From the NCBI RefSeq assembly GCF_014201335.1, contig NZ_JACHEB010000015.1, forward strand, positions 62,001 to 126,000: a DNA stretch of 64,000 nucleotides. Direction: 5' to 3'. Numbering within the stretch: the stretch's first letter is position 1; each line of letters opens with the position of its first letter. A program made the position numbers and the translations under genes. Source of the DNA: Tunturiibacter gelidiferens (GTDB lineage Bacteria; Acidobacteriota; Terriglobia; Terriglobales; Acidobacteriaceae). The notes beneath the pieces were generated by a model. That model searched no databases. It saw only the letters and a program-made list of their open reading frames with translations, and had not been told where the DNA came from. Shown here in pieces: positions 1 to 8,289 of the stretch.

Positions 1-391
1 ACTTCACCAGCAACGCGCCGAGAAAAGCCTCATTGAGCAGTAACAGCATGGACGCAACGGCAAATGCTCGTGCCGCGAGACCCTTCACGGTGCCGCGGAA
101 AGTCCAGATCAAGAGCCCTATCACTAGAAAGGTCGAACCGCCGGTCATGCAGCGATGTGTAAATTCAATGATGGTGTCGATTCGAGGCGAGAGCGGAATG
201 ACCTCTCCATTGCAGAGGGGCCAATGGTTTCCGCATCCGGCGCCAGATCCTGTGGCCCGCACCAGTGCTCCCCAAAGGATTACCAGCACGTTGTAGCCGA
301 CGACGGCCCAACCAAACCTCACCAACGCACGAGACACCTCAGGCCTCGTCGTCGATCCACCTGGCACCTTCACTGCTCCAGCCGTAGCCAT
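1..391 (-). CDS. ctaA: Heme A synthase (COX15/CtaA family), 3' end outside window
   Basis: CtaA oxidises the methyl group of heme O to a formyl group, giving heme A for aa3-type cytochrome oxidases; it is an integral membrane protein. The reading frame is open from an ATG at 391-389 to the window edge (about 130 residues). After a short N-terminal tail there is a first membrane segment, then the family motif RATGSGAGCGNHWPLCNG, which carries the paired cysteines of the first periplasmic loop, and then IIEFTHR with the heme-ligand histidine. Two further hydrophobic segments follow. The gene is on the same strand as proC, which starts upstream of it. Family assignment is firm; the C-terminal half cannot be seen. 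Confidence 0.88.
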   Translation of the reverse strand, partial: MATAGAVKVPGGSTTRPEVSRALVRFGWAVVGYNVLVILWGALVRATGSGAGCGNHWPLCNGEVIPLSPRIDTIIEFTHRCMTGGSTFLVIGLLIWTFRGTVKGLAARAFAVASMLLLLNEAFLGALLVK

Positions 392-431
392 AGCCTTATT
401 CTACGCAGCTTTGACGAGGCTGTTTCAAGCC

Positions 432-1289
432 CTACCCGTTCGCCAACTCCTTCGCCCGCTGTGTCGCTCGCTTGACTGCTTTGATCAAAGTTACGCGCAG
501 GCCACCCTCTTCAAGTTCGAGAATGCCATCGACGGTGCACCCTGCGGGTGTCGTTACGGCGTCCTTGAGAAGGGCAGGGTGGTAACCGGTCTCGAGCACC
601 ATCCTTGCCGAACCCAGCGTCGTCTGCGCAGCCAGCAGGGTCGCGACATCGCGCGGCAACCCTACGTTCACGCCAGCTTCGGCGAGCGCTTCGATGATGA
701 TGTAGAGGAACGCCGGCCCGGAGCCGGAAAGCCCAGTCACTGCGTCCATGTGTTTTTCATCGACAACGACCGTGCGGCCGACCGTCTGGAAGATCTTCTG
801 CGCTACTGCCATCTGCTCCGCAGAGACGAACCGGCCACTGCAGAGTGCCGTAATACCTGCAGCCAGCATAGCCGGAGTGTTTGGCATCGCGCGGATCACA
901 GCAAGTTCGCATCCCGCGCCTTCCTCGATGCTGCGTGTCTTCACCGACGCTGCAAAAGACAGTACGGTCTTCTTTGGAGTGAGGGCGGGTTGGATCTCCT
1001 CGATCACAGCCGGCACCTGTGTAGGCTTTACACCCAGCAAAATCACATCCGCCAGTTGCGCTGCTGCGAGATTGTCGGTTGTGACCTCAACGCCGAACTG
1101 TGCCGACAATGCTTGCGCTCGTTCCGGATGTTGAACAGTAGCAAAGATCTGTTCCGGCGCCAGTAGGTTGTTCTTCAAGAAGGCTTGCAGCAGGATGCCG
1201 CCCATCTTTCCTGCGCCCAACACCGCTACCCGCAGCCCCGGCATCACCGGAGCTGGAACCAACACTTCATAGCTTTCGCTCATCTCCAA
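432..1289 (-). CDS. proC: Pyrroline-5-carboxylate reductase
   Basis: ProC carries out the last step of proline synthesis, NAD(P)H-dependent reduction of 1-pyrroline-5-carboxylate, in the cytoplasm. The 285-residue product has the N-terminal Rossmann signature VAVLGAGKMGGILLQ (about residues 21-35), the NADP-site stretch LLGVKPTQV, the motif RAMPNTPA and the C-terminal dimerisation/active-site region DAVTGLSGSGPAF followed by DAVTTPAGCT. Length matches the family (about 270-285). A roughly 15-residue extension precedes the Rossmann fold, so an internal start is possible. It lies 40 bp upstream of ctaA on the same strand. Confidence 0.95.
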   Translation of the reverse strand: MEMSESYEVLVPAPVMPGLRVAVLGAGKMGGILLQAFLKNNLLAPEQIFATVQHPERAQALSAQFGVEVTTDNLAAAQLADVILLGVKPTQVPAVIEEIQPALTPKKTVLSFAASVKTRSIEEGAGCELAVIRAMPNTPAMLAAGITALCSGRFVSAEQMAVAQKIFQTVGRTVVVDEKHMDAVTGLSGSGPAFLYIIIEALAEAGVNVGLPRDVATLLAAQTTLGSARMVLETGYHPALLKDAVTTPAGCTVDGILELEEGGLRVTLIKAVKRATQRAKELANG

Positions 1290-1320
1290 AGGCTATCAGA
1301 CAGAGCTTTTTTCACGCAGG

Positions 1321-3126
1321 CTACTTTTTCTGAGCAGCGATCCAGGCATCGATGCGCTGCTCCAGTACGTCCATCGGAAGTGCGCCGGAGTCGAGCACTT
1401 GATCGTGAAACGCCTTGATATCGAACTTGGGACCAAGTGCTGTCTTCGCGCGTTCCCGTAGTTCGAGGATCTTCAACTGGCCCATCTTGTACCCCAGCGC
1501 CTGCGCGGGCCATGCGATGTAGCGGTCCACCTCGGACTGAATGTTGGTCTCGTCGATAGCTGAGTGATCGTGGAAGTAATCGACCATCTGCTGTCGCGTC
1601 CAGTGCTGCGAGTGAACGCCCGTGTCGACGACCAACCGTATCGCTCGCCATATATCCGCCTCCAGACGCCCATAGTCGCTGTAAGGGTCTTTGTAGAAGC
1701 CAACGTCCTTGCCAAGACGCTCGCTATAGAGTCCCCAGCCCTCGGTATATGCGGTGTAGTAGGTGTACTTCCGGAACTCCGGAATGCCAGTCAATTCCTG
1801 CGCGATTGAGATCTGCAGGTGGTGACCTGGAATGCCTTCGTGATACGACACTGCTTCAACCGGGGCCAGCGAGCGCTCGGCGAAGTTGTACTCGTTGACA
1901 TAGACTCGGCCGGGTCTGCTTCCGTCGGCTGTGCCGTTGTCGTAGTAAGCGGCTGACTGATCTTTCTCCATGTACGCCGGCACCGGAACAATCTCCAGCG
2001 GAGCCTTAGGTAGACGGCCGAACAACTCAGGCAGCTTCGGCTTCATCCCGGCGATGTACCCCTTGTAATCGTCGATGAGAGCTTCAGGAGAGACGGGGTG
2101 CTCTTTCGGATTGGACTTCAGCGCAGCGCTGAAGGTTTTGATGTCCGCGAAGCCAAGGCTCTTCACGATTGCCAGCATCTCGGCCTCATCGCGCTTCACT
2201 TCATCGAGGCCTATCTGGTGTATCTCTGCTGCTGTCTTGTTCAGCGTCGTGCTCTGCCGAATGCGGAATGCGTAGTAGGCCTCGCCGTCGGGGAGAGCGG
2301 AAGCGCCGATCTCTTTGCGCGACTTCGGGATGTACTCTGCCTTCAAAAATCCGGCAAACCGCTTGTAGGACGGCAGCACACTGATCGAGATTGCATCGAG
2401 CATCTCGGACGAAATGCGTTTCTGCTCTGCAGCACTCACGGTCTTAGGAAACTTCTTGAGCGGCAGCGCGAACGGACTCTCCTCCGGCTTCTGGTTCGCG
2501 AGCGCCTGGGTCTGCACCAGCGCCTTCTCCATGAGGTACTGCACCTGTACCCGACCTTCGTCCGCGCCCAAGTCCATGTTCGTCATAATCTGCGAGAAGG
2601 CATTCGGGATCTTTTTTAGCCGCGTTATGTAGTCGTCGTAGTCTTTCACCGAATCGAATTGCAGCCGGCTCGGCAGCTGAGCTAAGTCGGTGTGGAAGCC
2701 GTAAAACTGATTGACCGGCATCTCCCACTCTTTGAACTTCGCTGCCTCCTGCTCCTCGATGAGTTGACGCAGCATCAGATCCGCGGACAGTTTTTCCTGA
2801 TCGGTAAGGCCAGTTGTATCGATCTCGGAAAGCTTCTCAATGTAGTCGCGGCCACGCGCCAACGCAGCGTTCAACGCCTGGGTCGAGTAGTCGGTAAGTT
2901 GATCGTCGTAGCGTTTATCGCCGATTGAGGAAGCAAACTCGGGCGAACGTTTCAGGCGGTCTTCCCATATTTGCGTGAAGAGACTGGACAGGGCCTTGCT
3001 CTGTGCAGCGACCGATGGGGCGGTCGACGCCGCGGTCAACGACTGTGCCTGCATAACTTTTGGCGTTCCATTCAAAAAGCAAACAAGCACCAACCCACTC
3101 GCACATCTCAACCGCAATCTCGTCAT
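1321..3126 (-). CDS. DUF885 family exported metallopeptidase-like protein
   Basis: A 601-residue protein with an N-terminal hydrophobic stretch (about residues 7-28) that looks like a signal peptide, so it probably acts outside the cytoplasm. The rest matches the DUF885 family, common in Acidobacteria and thought to be zinc peptidases related to M32 carboxypeptidases. The diagnostic motif is SYHEGIPGHHLQ in the C-terminal third, which supplies the two metal-binding histidines and catalytic glutamate, followed by YTEGWGLYSE with the downstream glutamate ligand. Length is normal for the family. The substrate is not known. It stands alone between proC and the regulator downstream, both on the same strand. 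Confidence 0.85.
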   Translation of the reverse strand: MTRLRLRCASGLVLVCFLNGTPKVMQAQSLTAASTAPSVAAQSKALSSLFTQIWEDRLKRSPEFASSIGDKRYDDQLTDYSTQALNAALARGRDYIEKLSEIDTTGLTDQEKLSADLMLRQLIEEQEAAKFKEWEMPVNQFYGFHTDLAQLPSRLQFDSVKDYDDYITRLKKIPNAFSQIMTNMDLGADEGRVQVQYLMEKALVQTQALANQKPEESPFALPLKKFPKTVSAAEQKRISSEMLDAISISVLPSYKRFAGFLKAEYIPKSRKEIGASALPDGEAYYAFRIRQSTTLNKTAAEIHQIGLDEVKRDEAEMLAIVKSLGFADIKTFSAALKSNPKEHPVSPEALIDDYKGYIAGMKPKLPELFGRLPKAPLEIVPVPAYMEKDQSAAYYDNGTADGSRPGRVYVNEYNFAERSLAPVEAVSYHEGIPGHHLQISIAQELTGIPEFRKYTYYTAYTEGWGLYSERLGKDVGFYKDPYSDYGRLEADIWRAIRLVVDTGVHSQHWTRQQMVDYFHDHSAIDETNIQSEVDRYIAWPAQALGYKMGQLKILELRERAKTALGPKFDIKAFHDQVLDSGALPMDVLEQRIDAWIAAQKK

Positions 3127-3225
3127 GATCTCCTCAATCCTGACGTTTAGTCTAACGTGGCGAGCCGTGTATCTGCAGTCCCTCGGTACTTCATCAGCGG
3201 TGTTTTGTTGCAGTTTCGGCGAGCT

Positions 3226-4227
3226 TTACTGCAGCACCGCCGAAGCCGAAGCATCCAGCATCCGGTAGAGGGTCGAGCGGCTGATCCCCAGCACCTCGGC
3301 CGCGCGCACTTTGTTGCCTCCGCAGACCTTCAGAACTCGCAACACATGTTGTTCGACTACATCCTGCAATCGCGCACTCTCTGCGATCCCGTCCTCTGTC
3401 GATGACGGAACATCTTCAACGAGGGGAGGCAGATGATGCGATTCGAGCACATCCCCCTCAACTCGCGACAGGCTGCTCCGTACTGCTGCTTTCAGCTCCC
3501 GTACATTTCCGGGCCAACTGTAGTTAAGCATGCGTTCCATCGCTTCGTCGGCGATCGTTGGTACCTTGCTCCGGTAGAGCGGCGCTAACTGAGACATAAA
3601 ATATTTCGCCAGATCTGGGATGTCGCCTCTTCGCGCGCGTAGCGGGGGCAGCGTGATCTCCACCATGGCGAACCGTTGGTAGAGTTCCTGCTGAAATCGT
3701 CCAGCAGAGGCTAAGATCTTCAGGTTTTCGCTCGTCGCCGCAATCATCCGCAAATCAAGCTTGCAGGGGTCCATTTGATTCTGCACGTGATTCTGCGTCG
3801 AATCGTGCCGCCGCAGCAGGCGCAACAGGCTAAGCTGCGTCTGTAAGGGCATCTCGTGGATTCCATGGAGAAAGAGCGTTCCGCGATGAGCCATCTTCGT
3901 CAGACAGCCAAGTGCATCCGCATTTTCTTTCAGATGCTCGGACACGGCCTCTTCAAGAACCGCTCCGTGGCACATTACAAACGGGCCGTCGGCCACATGG
4001 CTCATACCATGCAGCGCACGAGCCACCTGTTCCTTTCCGGTTCCGGCCTCGCCACTTATCAGCACAGTTCTAAAGTGCGGGCCGATCCGTCGCACCTGCA
4101 GTCGTAGCCTTTTGATCTCCGCACTGTAGCCCACGATCTCGAAGCCGCTGCCCTCAGGCCAAGGCTCTTTGGCAAGTCCTCGAGAAGGTTCAGTGAAGGT
4201 CGGAGAATCAGATCGCGTGATCGACAT
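3226..4227 (-). CDS. Degenerate sigma-54 activator-like AAA+ protein with Fis-type HTH
   Basis: The 333-residue product has the layout of a bacterial enhancer-binding protein without an N-terminal sensory domain. It shows a Walker A motif SGEAGTGKE (about residues 59-67), the sensor/arginine-finger region GRFQQELYQRF and LPPLRARRGDI, YSWPGNVREL, and a C-terminal Fis-type helix-turn-helix (GNKVRAAEVLGISRSTLYRML). Two key parts are missing. The GAFTGA loop that contacts sigma-54 is absent, its region shortened to ENADALGCLTKM. Walker B, normally FLDEI, reads FLHGI and lacks the acidic pair. I infer that it binds DNA, and perhaps ATP, but does not open sigma-54 promoters by the usual mechanism. 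Targets are unknown. Confidence 0.85.
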   Translation of the reverse strand: MSITRSDSPTFTEPSRGLAKEPWPEGSGFEIVGYSAEIKRLRLQVRRIGPHFRTVLISGEAGTGKEQVARALHGMSHVADGPFVMCHGAVLEEAVSEHLKENADALGCLTKMAHRGTLFLHGIHEMPLQTQLSLLRLLRRHDSTQNHVQNQMDPCKLDLRMIAATSENLKILASAGRFQQELYQRFAMVEITLPPLRARRGDIPDLAKYFMSQLAPLYRSKVPTIADEAMERMLNYSWPGNVRELKAAVRSSLSRVEGDVLESHHLPPLVEDVPSSTEDGIAESARLQDVVEQHVLRVLKVCGGNKVRAAEVLGISRSTLYRMLDASASAVLQ

Positions 4228-4342
4228 GGCTGTTTCTTACATCGGCAAAATCCAGCTTCCGTTCAGCCATAAAACGCGAAAAACCGGAGACCGCCCAGTG
4301 CTGCAGCGGATCTCCGGCTTTAGATTTCAACAGCTTCCGGGC

Positions 4343-4768
4343 TTAGGCGGTCGTCGGCGCGCAGTAAGTATCGAACGCACGCTGAAGCTCCTGGGCAATC
4401 GCCGGAGCGGTCGAGGTCTCGATCGCCGAACGCTGCATCAGGTAGACCAACTGGCCGTCGCGCAGAATGGCAATCGCCGGCGAGGTCGGAGGATGTCCGC
4501 CGAAGTAGCTACGCGCCTTCTCGGTTGCGTCGCGGTCCTGTCCTGCGAACACCGTCACGGCGTGATCGGGCTTTGCGGTATGCTGCATCGCCAGACGAAC
4601 TCCCGGACGCATCTTGCCGGCTGCACAACCGCAGATGGAGTTGACCACCACCATCGTCGTTCCCGGCTTTGCAACCGCTGCATCGACCTCGGCTGCACTG
4701 CGGGCCTCCGTCAAGCCTGCGCGCGTCAACTCCTCGCGCATCGGAATCACCATAATCTCTGGATACAT
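4343..4768 (-). CDS. Bacilliredoxin, BrxA/BrxB (YphP/YqiW) family
   Basis: A 141-residue cytoplasmic thioredoxin-fold protein. In Bacillus, BrxA and BrxB remove bacillithiol from thiolated proteins. The start MYPEIMVIPMREELT and the redox motif VNSICGCAAGKMRP (CGC at residues 46-48) are typical of the family, as is the motif ILRDGQLVYLMQR further on. Length is normal. Homologues occur across Acidobacteria and Bacteroidetes, where the low-molecular-weight thiol partner is less certain, so the debacillithiolation role is inferred. It is divergent from murB with about 130 bp between the two starts. Confidence 0.88.
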   Translation of the reverse strand: MYPEIMVIPMREELTRAGLTEARSAAEVDAAVAKPGTTMVVVNSICGCAAGKMRPGVRLAMQHTAKPDHAVTVFAGQDRDATEKARSYFGGHPPTSPAIAILRDGQLVYLMQRSAIETSTAPAIAQELQRAFDTYCAPTTA

Positions 4769-4896
4769 AACACTCTCCCTTTTAACCCATTTTGCTCGCG
4801 GGTAAAAGCCGCGCTTATCTCGATTGTACGGTCTCGCGCCCTCGCCGCGCCACCTCTGTCTCTGGAACAGGCCGCCGGTGTTGTACTCTCTAACCC

Positions 4897-5982
4897 GTGC
4901 CCCCTCGCGACCTCCAAATTCAGGAGAACATTCCGCTCGCCCCCTACACGACCTTCCGCATCGGCGGGCCCGCTCGTTTTTTCTGCGAAATCACGACCTC
5001 GGAACAGCTTATCGAGGCCGTCACCTTTGCGCGAGAACGCAGTATTCCCATCTTTGTACTCGGCGGCGGCAGCAACCTGCTGGTGACCGATCGTGGGTTC
5101 GACGGCCTGGTCCTTCGTGTCAAAATCGAGGGATCTATCAATATCGGCGGCGGCTACCGAGACGATAGGCCCAAGCAAACGAGCGTGACCTACGACGTCC
5201 CCGGCGGAATGGATTGGGACGCCTTCGTCCTAAAAGTCGCCAAGGCTGATATCACGGGTATCGAGTGTCTTGCAGGCATCCCGGGTCTTGTTGGGGGTGC
5301 ACCCATTCAGAACATCGGAGCCTATGGACAGGAGGTCTCCACCAGCATTCTTTGGGTTCATGTACTCGATCTTGAAACTCTCAAATTTGTCAGTCTGACT
5401 GCTGAACACTGTGGCTTCGCCTACCGCCGTAGCATCTTCAACACCACCCATCGCAATCGGTACATCGTCGTCTCGGTAACCTTCCGGTTGGACCTCGATG
5501 CAACACCGAGTCTCCGCTATGCCGACCTGAAAGAGCACTTTTCGGGTCGAACTTCAGGGCCAAAGCCGATTGAGATCTATCACGCGGTTCGCAATATCCG
5601 TCAGGGCAAGGGCATGTTGATCGTTGAAGGCGAGGCCGACTGCCGCAGCGCGGGCTCCTTCTTCAAGAATCCGGTAGTTCCCACCTCTGTTTTGGAAAAC
5701 ATAGCCGCCACCTTGGCCATCCCTGCCGATAAGATTCCCCATTGGACGGCTGGTGAGGACCTGGTCAAGCTACCCGCCGCGTGGCTTCTCGAACGGGCCG
5801 GTTTCGTCAAAGGCTTCCAACTAGGAGAAGCGGGCATCTCCTCCCGTCACACCCTTGCTCTGATCAACCGCGGCCATGCCAGCTTCGCCGACATCGCAGC
5901 TCTCCGCGATACCATTCAGAGCGAAGTTGCCCATCGCTTCGGCATTCAGCTTGAACAGGAGCCAGTTCAGGTGGGTCTCTAA
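4897..5982 (+). CDS. murB: UDP-N-acetylenolpyruvoylglucosamine reductase
   Basis: MurB is a cytoplasmic flavoenzyme that reduces UDP-GlcNAc-enolpyruvate to UDP-MurNAc, the second committed step of peptidoglycan synthesis. The 361-residue product has PYTTFRIGGPA near the N-terminus, the FAD-binding motif FVLGGGSNLLV, LAGIPGLVGGAPIQNIGAYGQE and FAYRRSIF, which mark a type I MurB with the tyrosine loop. The catalytic serine lies in CRSAGSFFKNP and the late glutamate in LEQEPVQVG. It starts with GTG. The stop codon sits inside a hairpin (5971-5989) that may end transcription ahead of the convergent modC gene. Confidence 0.95.
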   Translation: MPPRDLQIQENIPLAPYTTFRIGGPARFFCEITTSEQLIEAVTFARERSIPIFVLGGGSNLLVTDRGFDGLVLRVKIEGSINIGGGYRDDRPKQTSVTYDVPGGMDWDAFVLKVAKADITGIECLAGIPGLVGGAPIQNIGAYGQEVSTSILWVHVLDLETLKFVSLTAEHCGFAYRRSIFNTTHRNRYIVVSVTFRLDLDATPSLRYADLKEHFSGRTSGPKPIEIYHAVRNIRQGKGMLIVEGEADCRSAGSFFKNPVVPTSVLENIAATLAIPADKIPHWTAGEDLVKLPAAWLLERAGFVKGFQLGEAGISSRHTLALINRGHASFADIAALRDTIQSEVAHRFGIQLEQEPVQVGL

Positions 5983-5989
5983 GACCCAC
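5971..5989. terminator. Hairpin overlapping the murB stop codon
   Basis: GTGGGTCT and AGACCCAC form a perfect 8-bp stem with a 3-base loop across the murB TAA. Part of the right arm is repeated once more just downstream (AAGACCCACTCTT twice). It lies between convergent murB and modC and could act as a two-way terminator, although the T-run is short. Confidence 0.5.
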
Positions 5990-5991
5990 TC

Positions 5992-6765
5992 TTAAGACCC
6001 ACTCTTTAGCTGGCTCATCAGCCGTTGACGTTCGTCCTTCAACGCGTCGCTCGCAGGGCCCTGCTGCACGACCCGGCCGTCCGCGATCCTGATCACCTCA
6101 GCATCGAGTTGAAAGGCCTCGCCCACGTCGTGTGTCACAGAGAGCACGGGAATCTTATGGCGCATAAGATATTCGCGCAGGCCGCCAACAAGTTCGTCTC
6201 GCATCGCGTAATCCAAACCTGAGAATGGCTCATCAAGCAACAGTAGCGTGGAGCTGGGCCCTTCATATGTGACCGCCGAGATAACCGTGCGCGCCACGGA
6301 AACTCTCTGCTTCTCGCCTCCGCTTAATTCGTGAGGCTTTCGATCGAGAAGATCCTGGATACGGAACAGCCTCATGGTCTCCTCGATGGCTTTTTGGGCA
6401 TCGTCAGGCTTCGTACTCCAACCGAGACCATAAACAGCATTGGAGCGGACGGTCATATTAGGAAAAAGCCAAGCCGTCTGTCCCGCGCTCCGAACCGGCC
6501 GACGATGCGCGGGCACAAACACACCGGATGCCCGGTCCACCAATACGTCGCCGCCCCGCGCGATCGAACCAGCATCCGGACGCACGAACCCGGCAATTGT
6601 CCGCAGCACGGTCGTCTTACCGCTGCCGGAGGGTCCGAACAACACGGTCCACGGATGGGTGAGCGCGAAGCTAACGTCGAGCGAAACTGCCCCCACTCGA
6701 TGCTTCATCCTCACCGTCAGCAGGTCTTCCGACAGACTATCGGACAATGTCAGCCTGCCTTCCAT
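5992..6765 (-). CDS. modC: Molybdate ABC transporter ATP-binding protein
   Basis: ATPase subunit of the high-affinity molybdate importer. The 257-residue product has Walker A GPSGSGKTT (44-52), the ABC signature LSGGEKQR (147-154), Walker B LLLLDEPFSGLD (174-185) and the switch histidine in SVTHD. It ends soon after the ATPase domain, so the C-terminal TOBE (molybdate-sensing) domain of longer ModC proteins is absent. Its 5' end overlaps modB by 29 bp and the genes follow modA on the same strand, which supports molybdate over other anions. Confidence 0.88.
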   Translation of the reverse strand: MEGRLTLSDSLSEDLLTVRMKHRVGAVSLDVSFALTHPWTVLFGPSGSGKTTVLRTIAGFVRPDAGSIARGGDVLVDRASGVFVPAHRRPVRSAGQTAWLFPNMTVRSNAVYGLGWSTKPDDAQKAIEETMRLFRIQDLLDRKPHELSGGEKQRVSVARTVISAVTYEGPSSTLLLLDEPFSGLDYAMRDELVGGLREYLMRHKIPVLSVTHDVGEAFQLDAEVIRIADGRVVQQGPASDALKDERQRLMSQLKSGS

Positions 6766-7423
6766 CTACCTTGCGCATCGAGGGCAGAAGATAGATCGCC
6801 AGGAGTGCCACCATCGCAAAGCCAATCAGCACCAGCGCCGTTCGGTTCGCCGCCGCGTAGTTTCCGTCCTGCACCAGATCGTAGAGGGAGATGGAAAGCG
6901 TTCGTGTTGCCCCGGGAATATTGCCGCCAAGCATGAGCACGACGCCGAACTCCCCTACCGTGTGCGTAAACGTCAGCACCGCGCTCGTCAGCAGGGAAGT
7001 GCGCGCCATCGGCACCACCACCGAGACGAACACCTTTGCGGGCCTCGCGCCCAACCCGGCAGCGGCTTCGATAAATCCTCGATCCACTGCCTGAAACCCA
7101 GCCACCAGCGGTTGCACGGCAAACGGCAGGCTGTACAGAACCGATCCAATCAGCAGTCCCTCGAAGCTGAAGGCCAGCGGATGTCCGAAGATTCGGATCA
7201 GCAGCCTTCCCGGCGCAGTCAGCGGCCCCATCGCGACCAGCAGATAGAAGCCAAGCACCGTTGGCGGCAACACCAGCGGCAGTGCCACGATTGTCTGCAC
7301 AAGAGCACGCCCCGACCCGTGTCCGGAGGCGATCCACCATGCTAGCGGCACTGCCACCAACAGAAGAATCGCCGTCGTCCCCACGGCCAGTCGCAACGTC
7401 AACCAGAGCGCGTCGAAATCCAT
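6737..7423 (-). CDS. modB: Molybdate ABC transporter permease
   Basis: A 228-residue inner-membrane permease with about five hydrophobic segments, starting DALWLTLRLAVGTTAILL as ModB proteins do. The cytoplasmic coupling loop is visible as AAAGLGARPAKVFVSVVVP, and GEFGVVLMLGGNIPG near the C-terminus is a ModB hallmark. It overlaps modC and lies 50 bp downstream of modA, forming a modABC operon. Confidence 0.9.
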   Translation of the reverse strand: MDFDALWLTLRLAVGTTAILLLVAVPLAWWIASGHGSGRALVQTIVALPLVLPPTVLGFYLLVAMGPLTAPGRLLIRIFGHPLAFSFEGLLIGSVLYSLPFAVQPLVAGFQAVDRGFIEAAAGLGARPAKVFVSVVVPMARTSLLTSAVLTFTHTVGEFGVVLMLGGNIPGATRTLSISLYDLVQDGNYAAANRTALVLIGFAMVALLAIYLLPSMRKVDGRQADIVR

Positions 7424-7473
7424 TGCGCCAGTCTATGACATTCGTGGGTGCTCACCGCGGAATACGAAGATGA

Positions 7474-8289
7474 CTACTTCACTGCAGCGAGACCCATCTC
7501 ACTGAGTTTTGCCTGAACCGCCGGCGACAGCATCCAGTCGAGGAATGCGTGCGCCTCCGCTTTGCGATCGGACTTCGCCATGGTCACAGCACATTGCCGT
7601 ATCTCCGTGTACTGCGAAGTCGGAACCAGCACGTAGGTGCCAATATCTTTGAAGTGCGGCGTGCTTGCAGCGGTCATCGATATCAAACCAAGCTGTGCAT
7701 TTCCCGACTCAACAAACTGCGCTGTCTGCGTAATGTTTTCGCCCACGACAAAATGCGGAGACACTTGATCGTAGATCTTCATCCGTCGCAGGGCCTCCGC
7801 TGCCGCTCGTCCATAGGGAGCGTGCAGTTCGTTGGCGATTGCCACCCGCGTAACCTTGGGGTCGGTCAGCCGCTCCATACTAAGCGGCAGCAGACCAGAG
7901 TCCTTCCTTGCCCACAGCACCAGCGTGCCCTTGGCGTACGCTACCGGCGCTGTTTCATCGGCCAGACCCGCTGCCACGACCTTCTCCGGGAAGAAGAAAT
8001 CCGCTCCCAGAAAAATATCCATCGGAGCGCCGTTCATAATCTGGGTCGCCAGTGTCGACGATGATCCGAAGCTGACGACCAGCTTCACTCCCGTCGCTTT
8101 TTCGTACCCCTGTGCAAGCACCGGCATTACCGGCTGCAAGTCCGCAGCGGCTGCAACCCGCAACTCTTTCTGCGCCCAGGCGCTTCGACCGCCAAGAACC
8201 ACCCCCAGACAGATAGCAAGACACACAAGGGCCGCAGACGCACCTCGACCTTTGCGATAGGCTAGTAGCAACCATGAAAGTAGCAACAC
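7474..8289 (-). CDS. modA: Molybdate-binding periplasmic protein
   Basis: Substrate-binding protein of the molybdate importer. The 271-residue precursor has a basic n-region (YRKGRG), a hydrophobic core and a likely cleavage after RSAWA, then the mature start ELRVAAAADLQPVMP typical of ModA. Ligand-region motifs include VVSFGSSSTLATQI and APMDIFLGAD. The proposed start is GTG at 8289-8287, preceded by a GAGGTGAT Shine-Dalgarno-like stretch; TTG at 8271 is an alternative. With the GTG start the gene overlaps the 5' end of divergent thrC by 16 bp, so the two genes' initiation regions lie inside each other. Confidence 0.88.
   Translation of the reverse strand: MLLLSWLLLAYRKGRGASAALVCLAICLGVVLGGRSAWAQKELRVAAAADLQPVMPVLAQGYEKATGVKLVVSFGSSSTLATQIMNGAPMDIFLGADFFFPEKVVAAGLADETAPVAYAKGTLVLWARKDSGLLPLSMERLTDPKVTRVAIANELHAPYGRAAAEALRRMKIYDQVSPHFVVGENITQTAQFVESGNAQLGLISMTAASTPHFKDIGTYVLVPTSQYTEIRQCAVTMAKSDRKAEAHAFLDWMLSPAVQAKLSEMGLAAVK

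Noticed and set aside
411..1166. 251-codon plus-strand frame opposite proC
   Set aside because: Arg/Cys/His-rich shadow; proC on the other strand is unambiguous.
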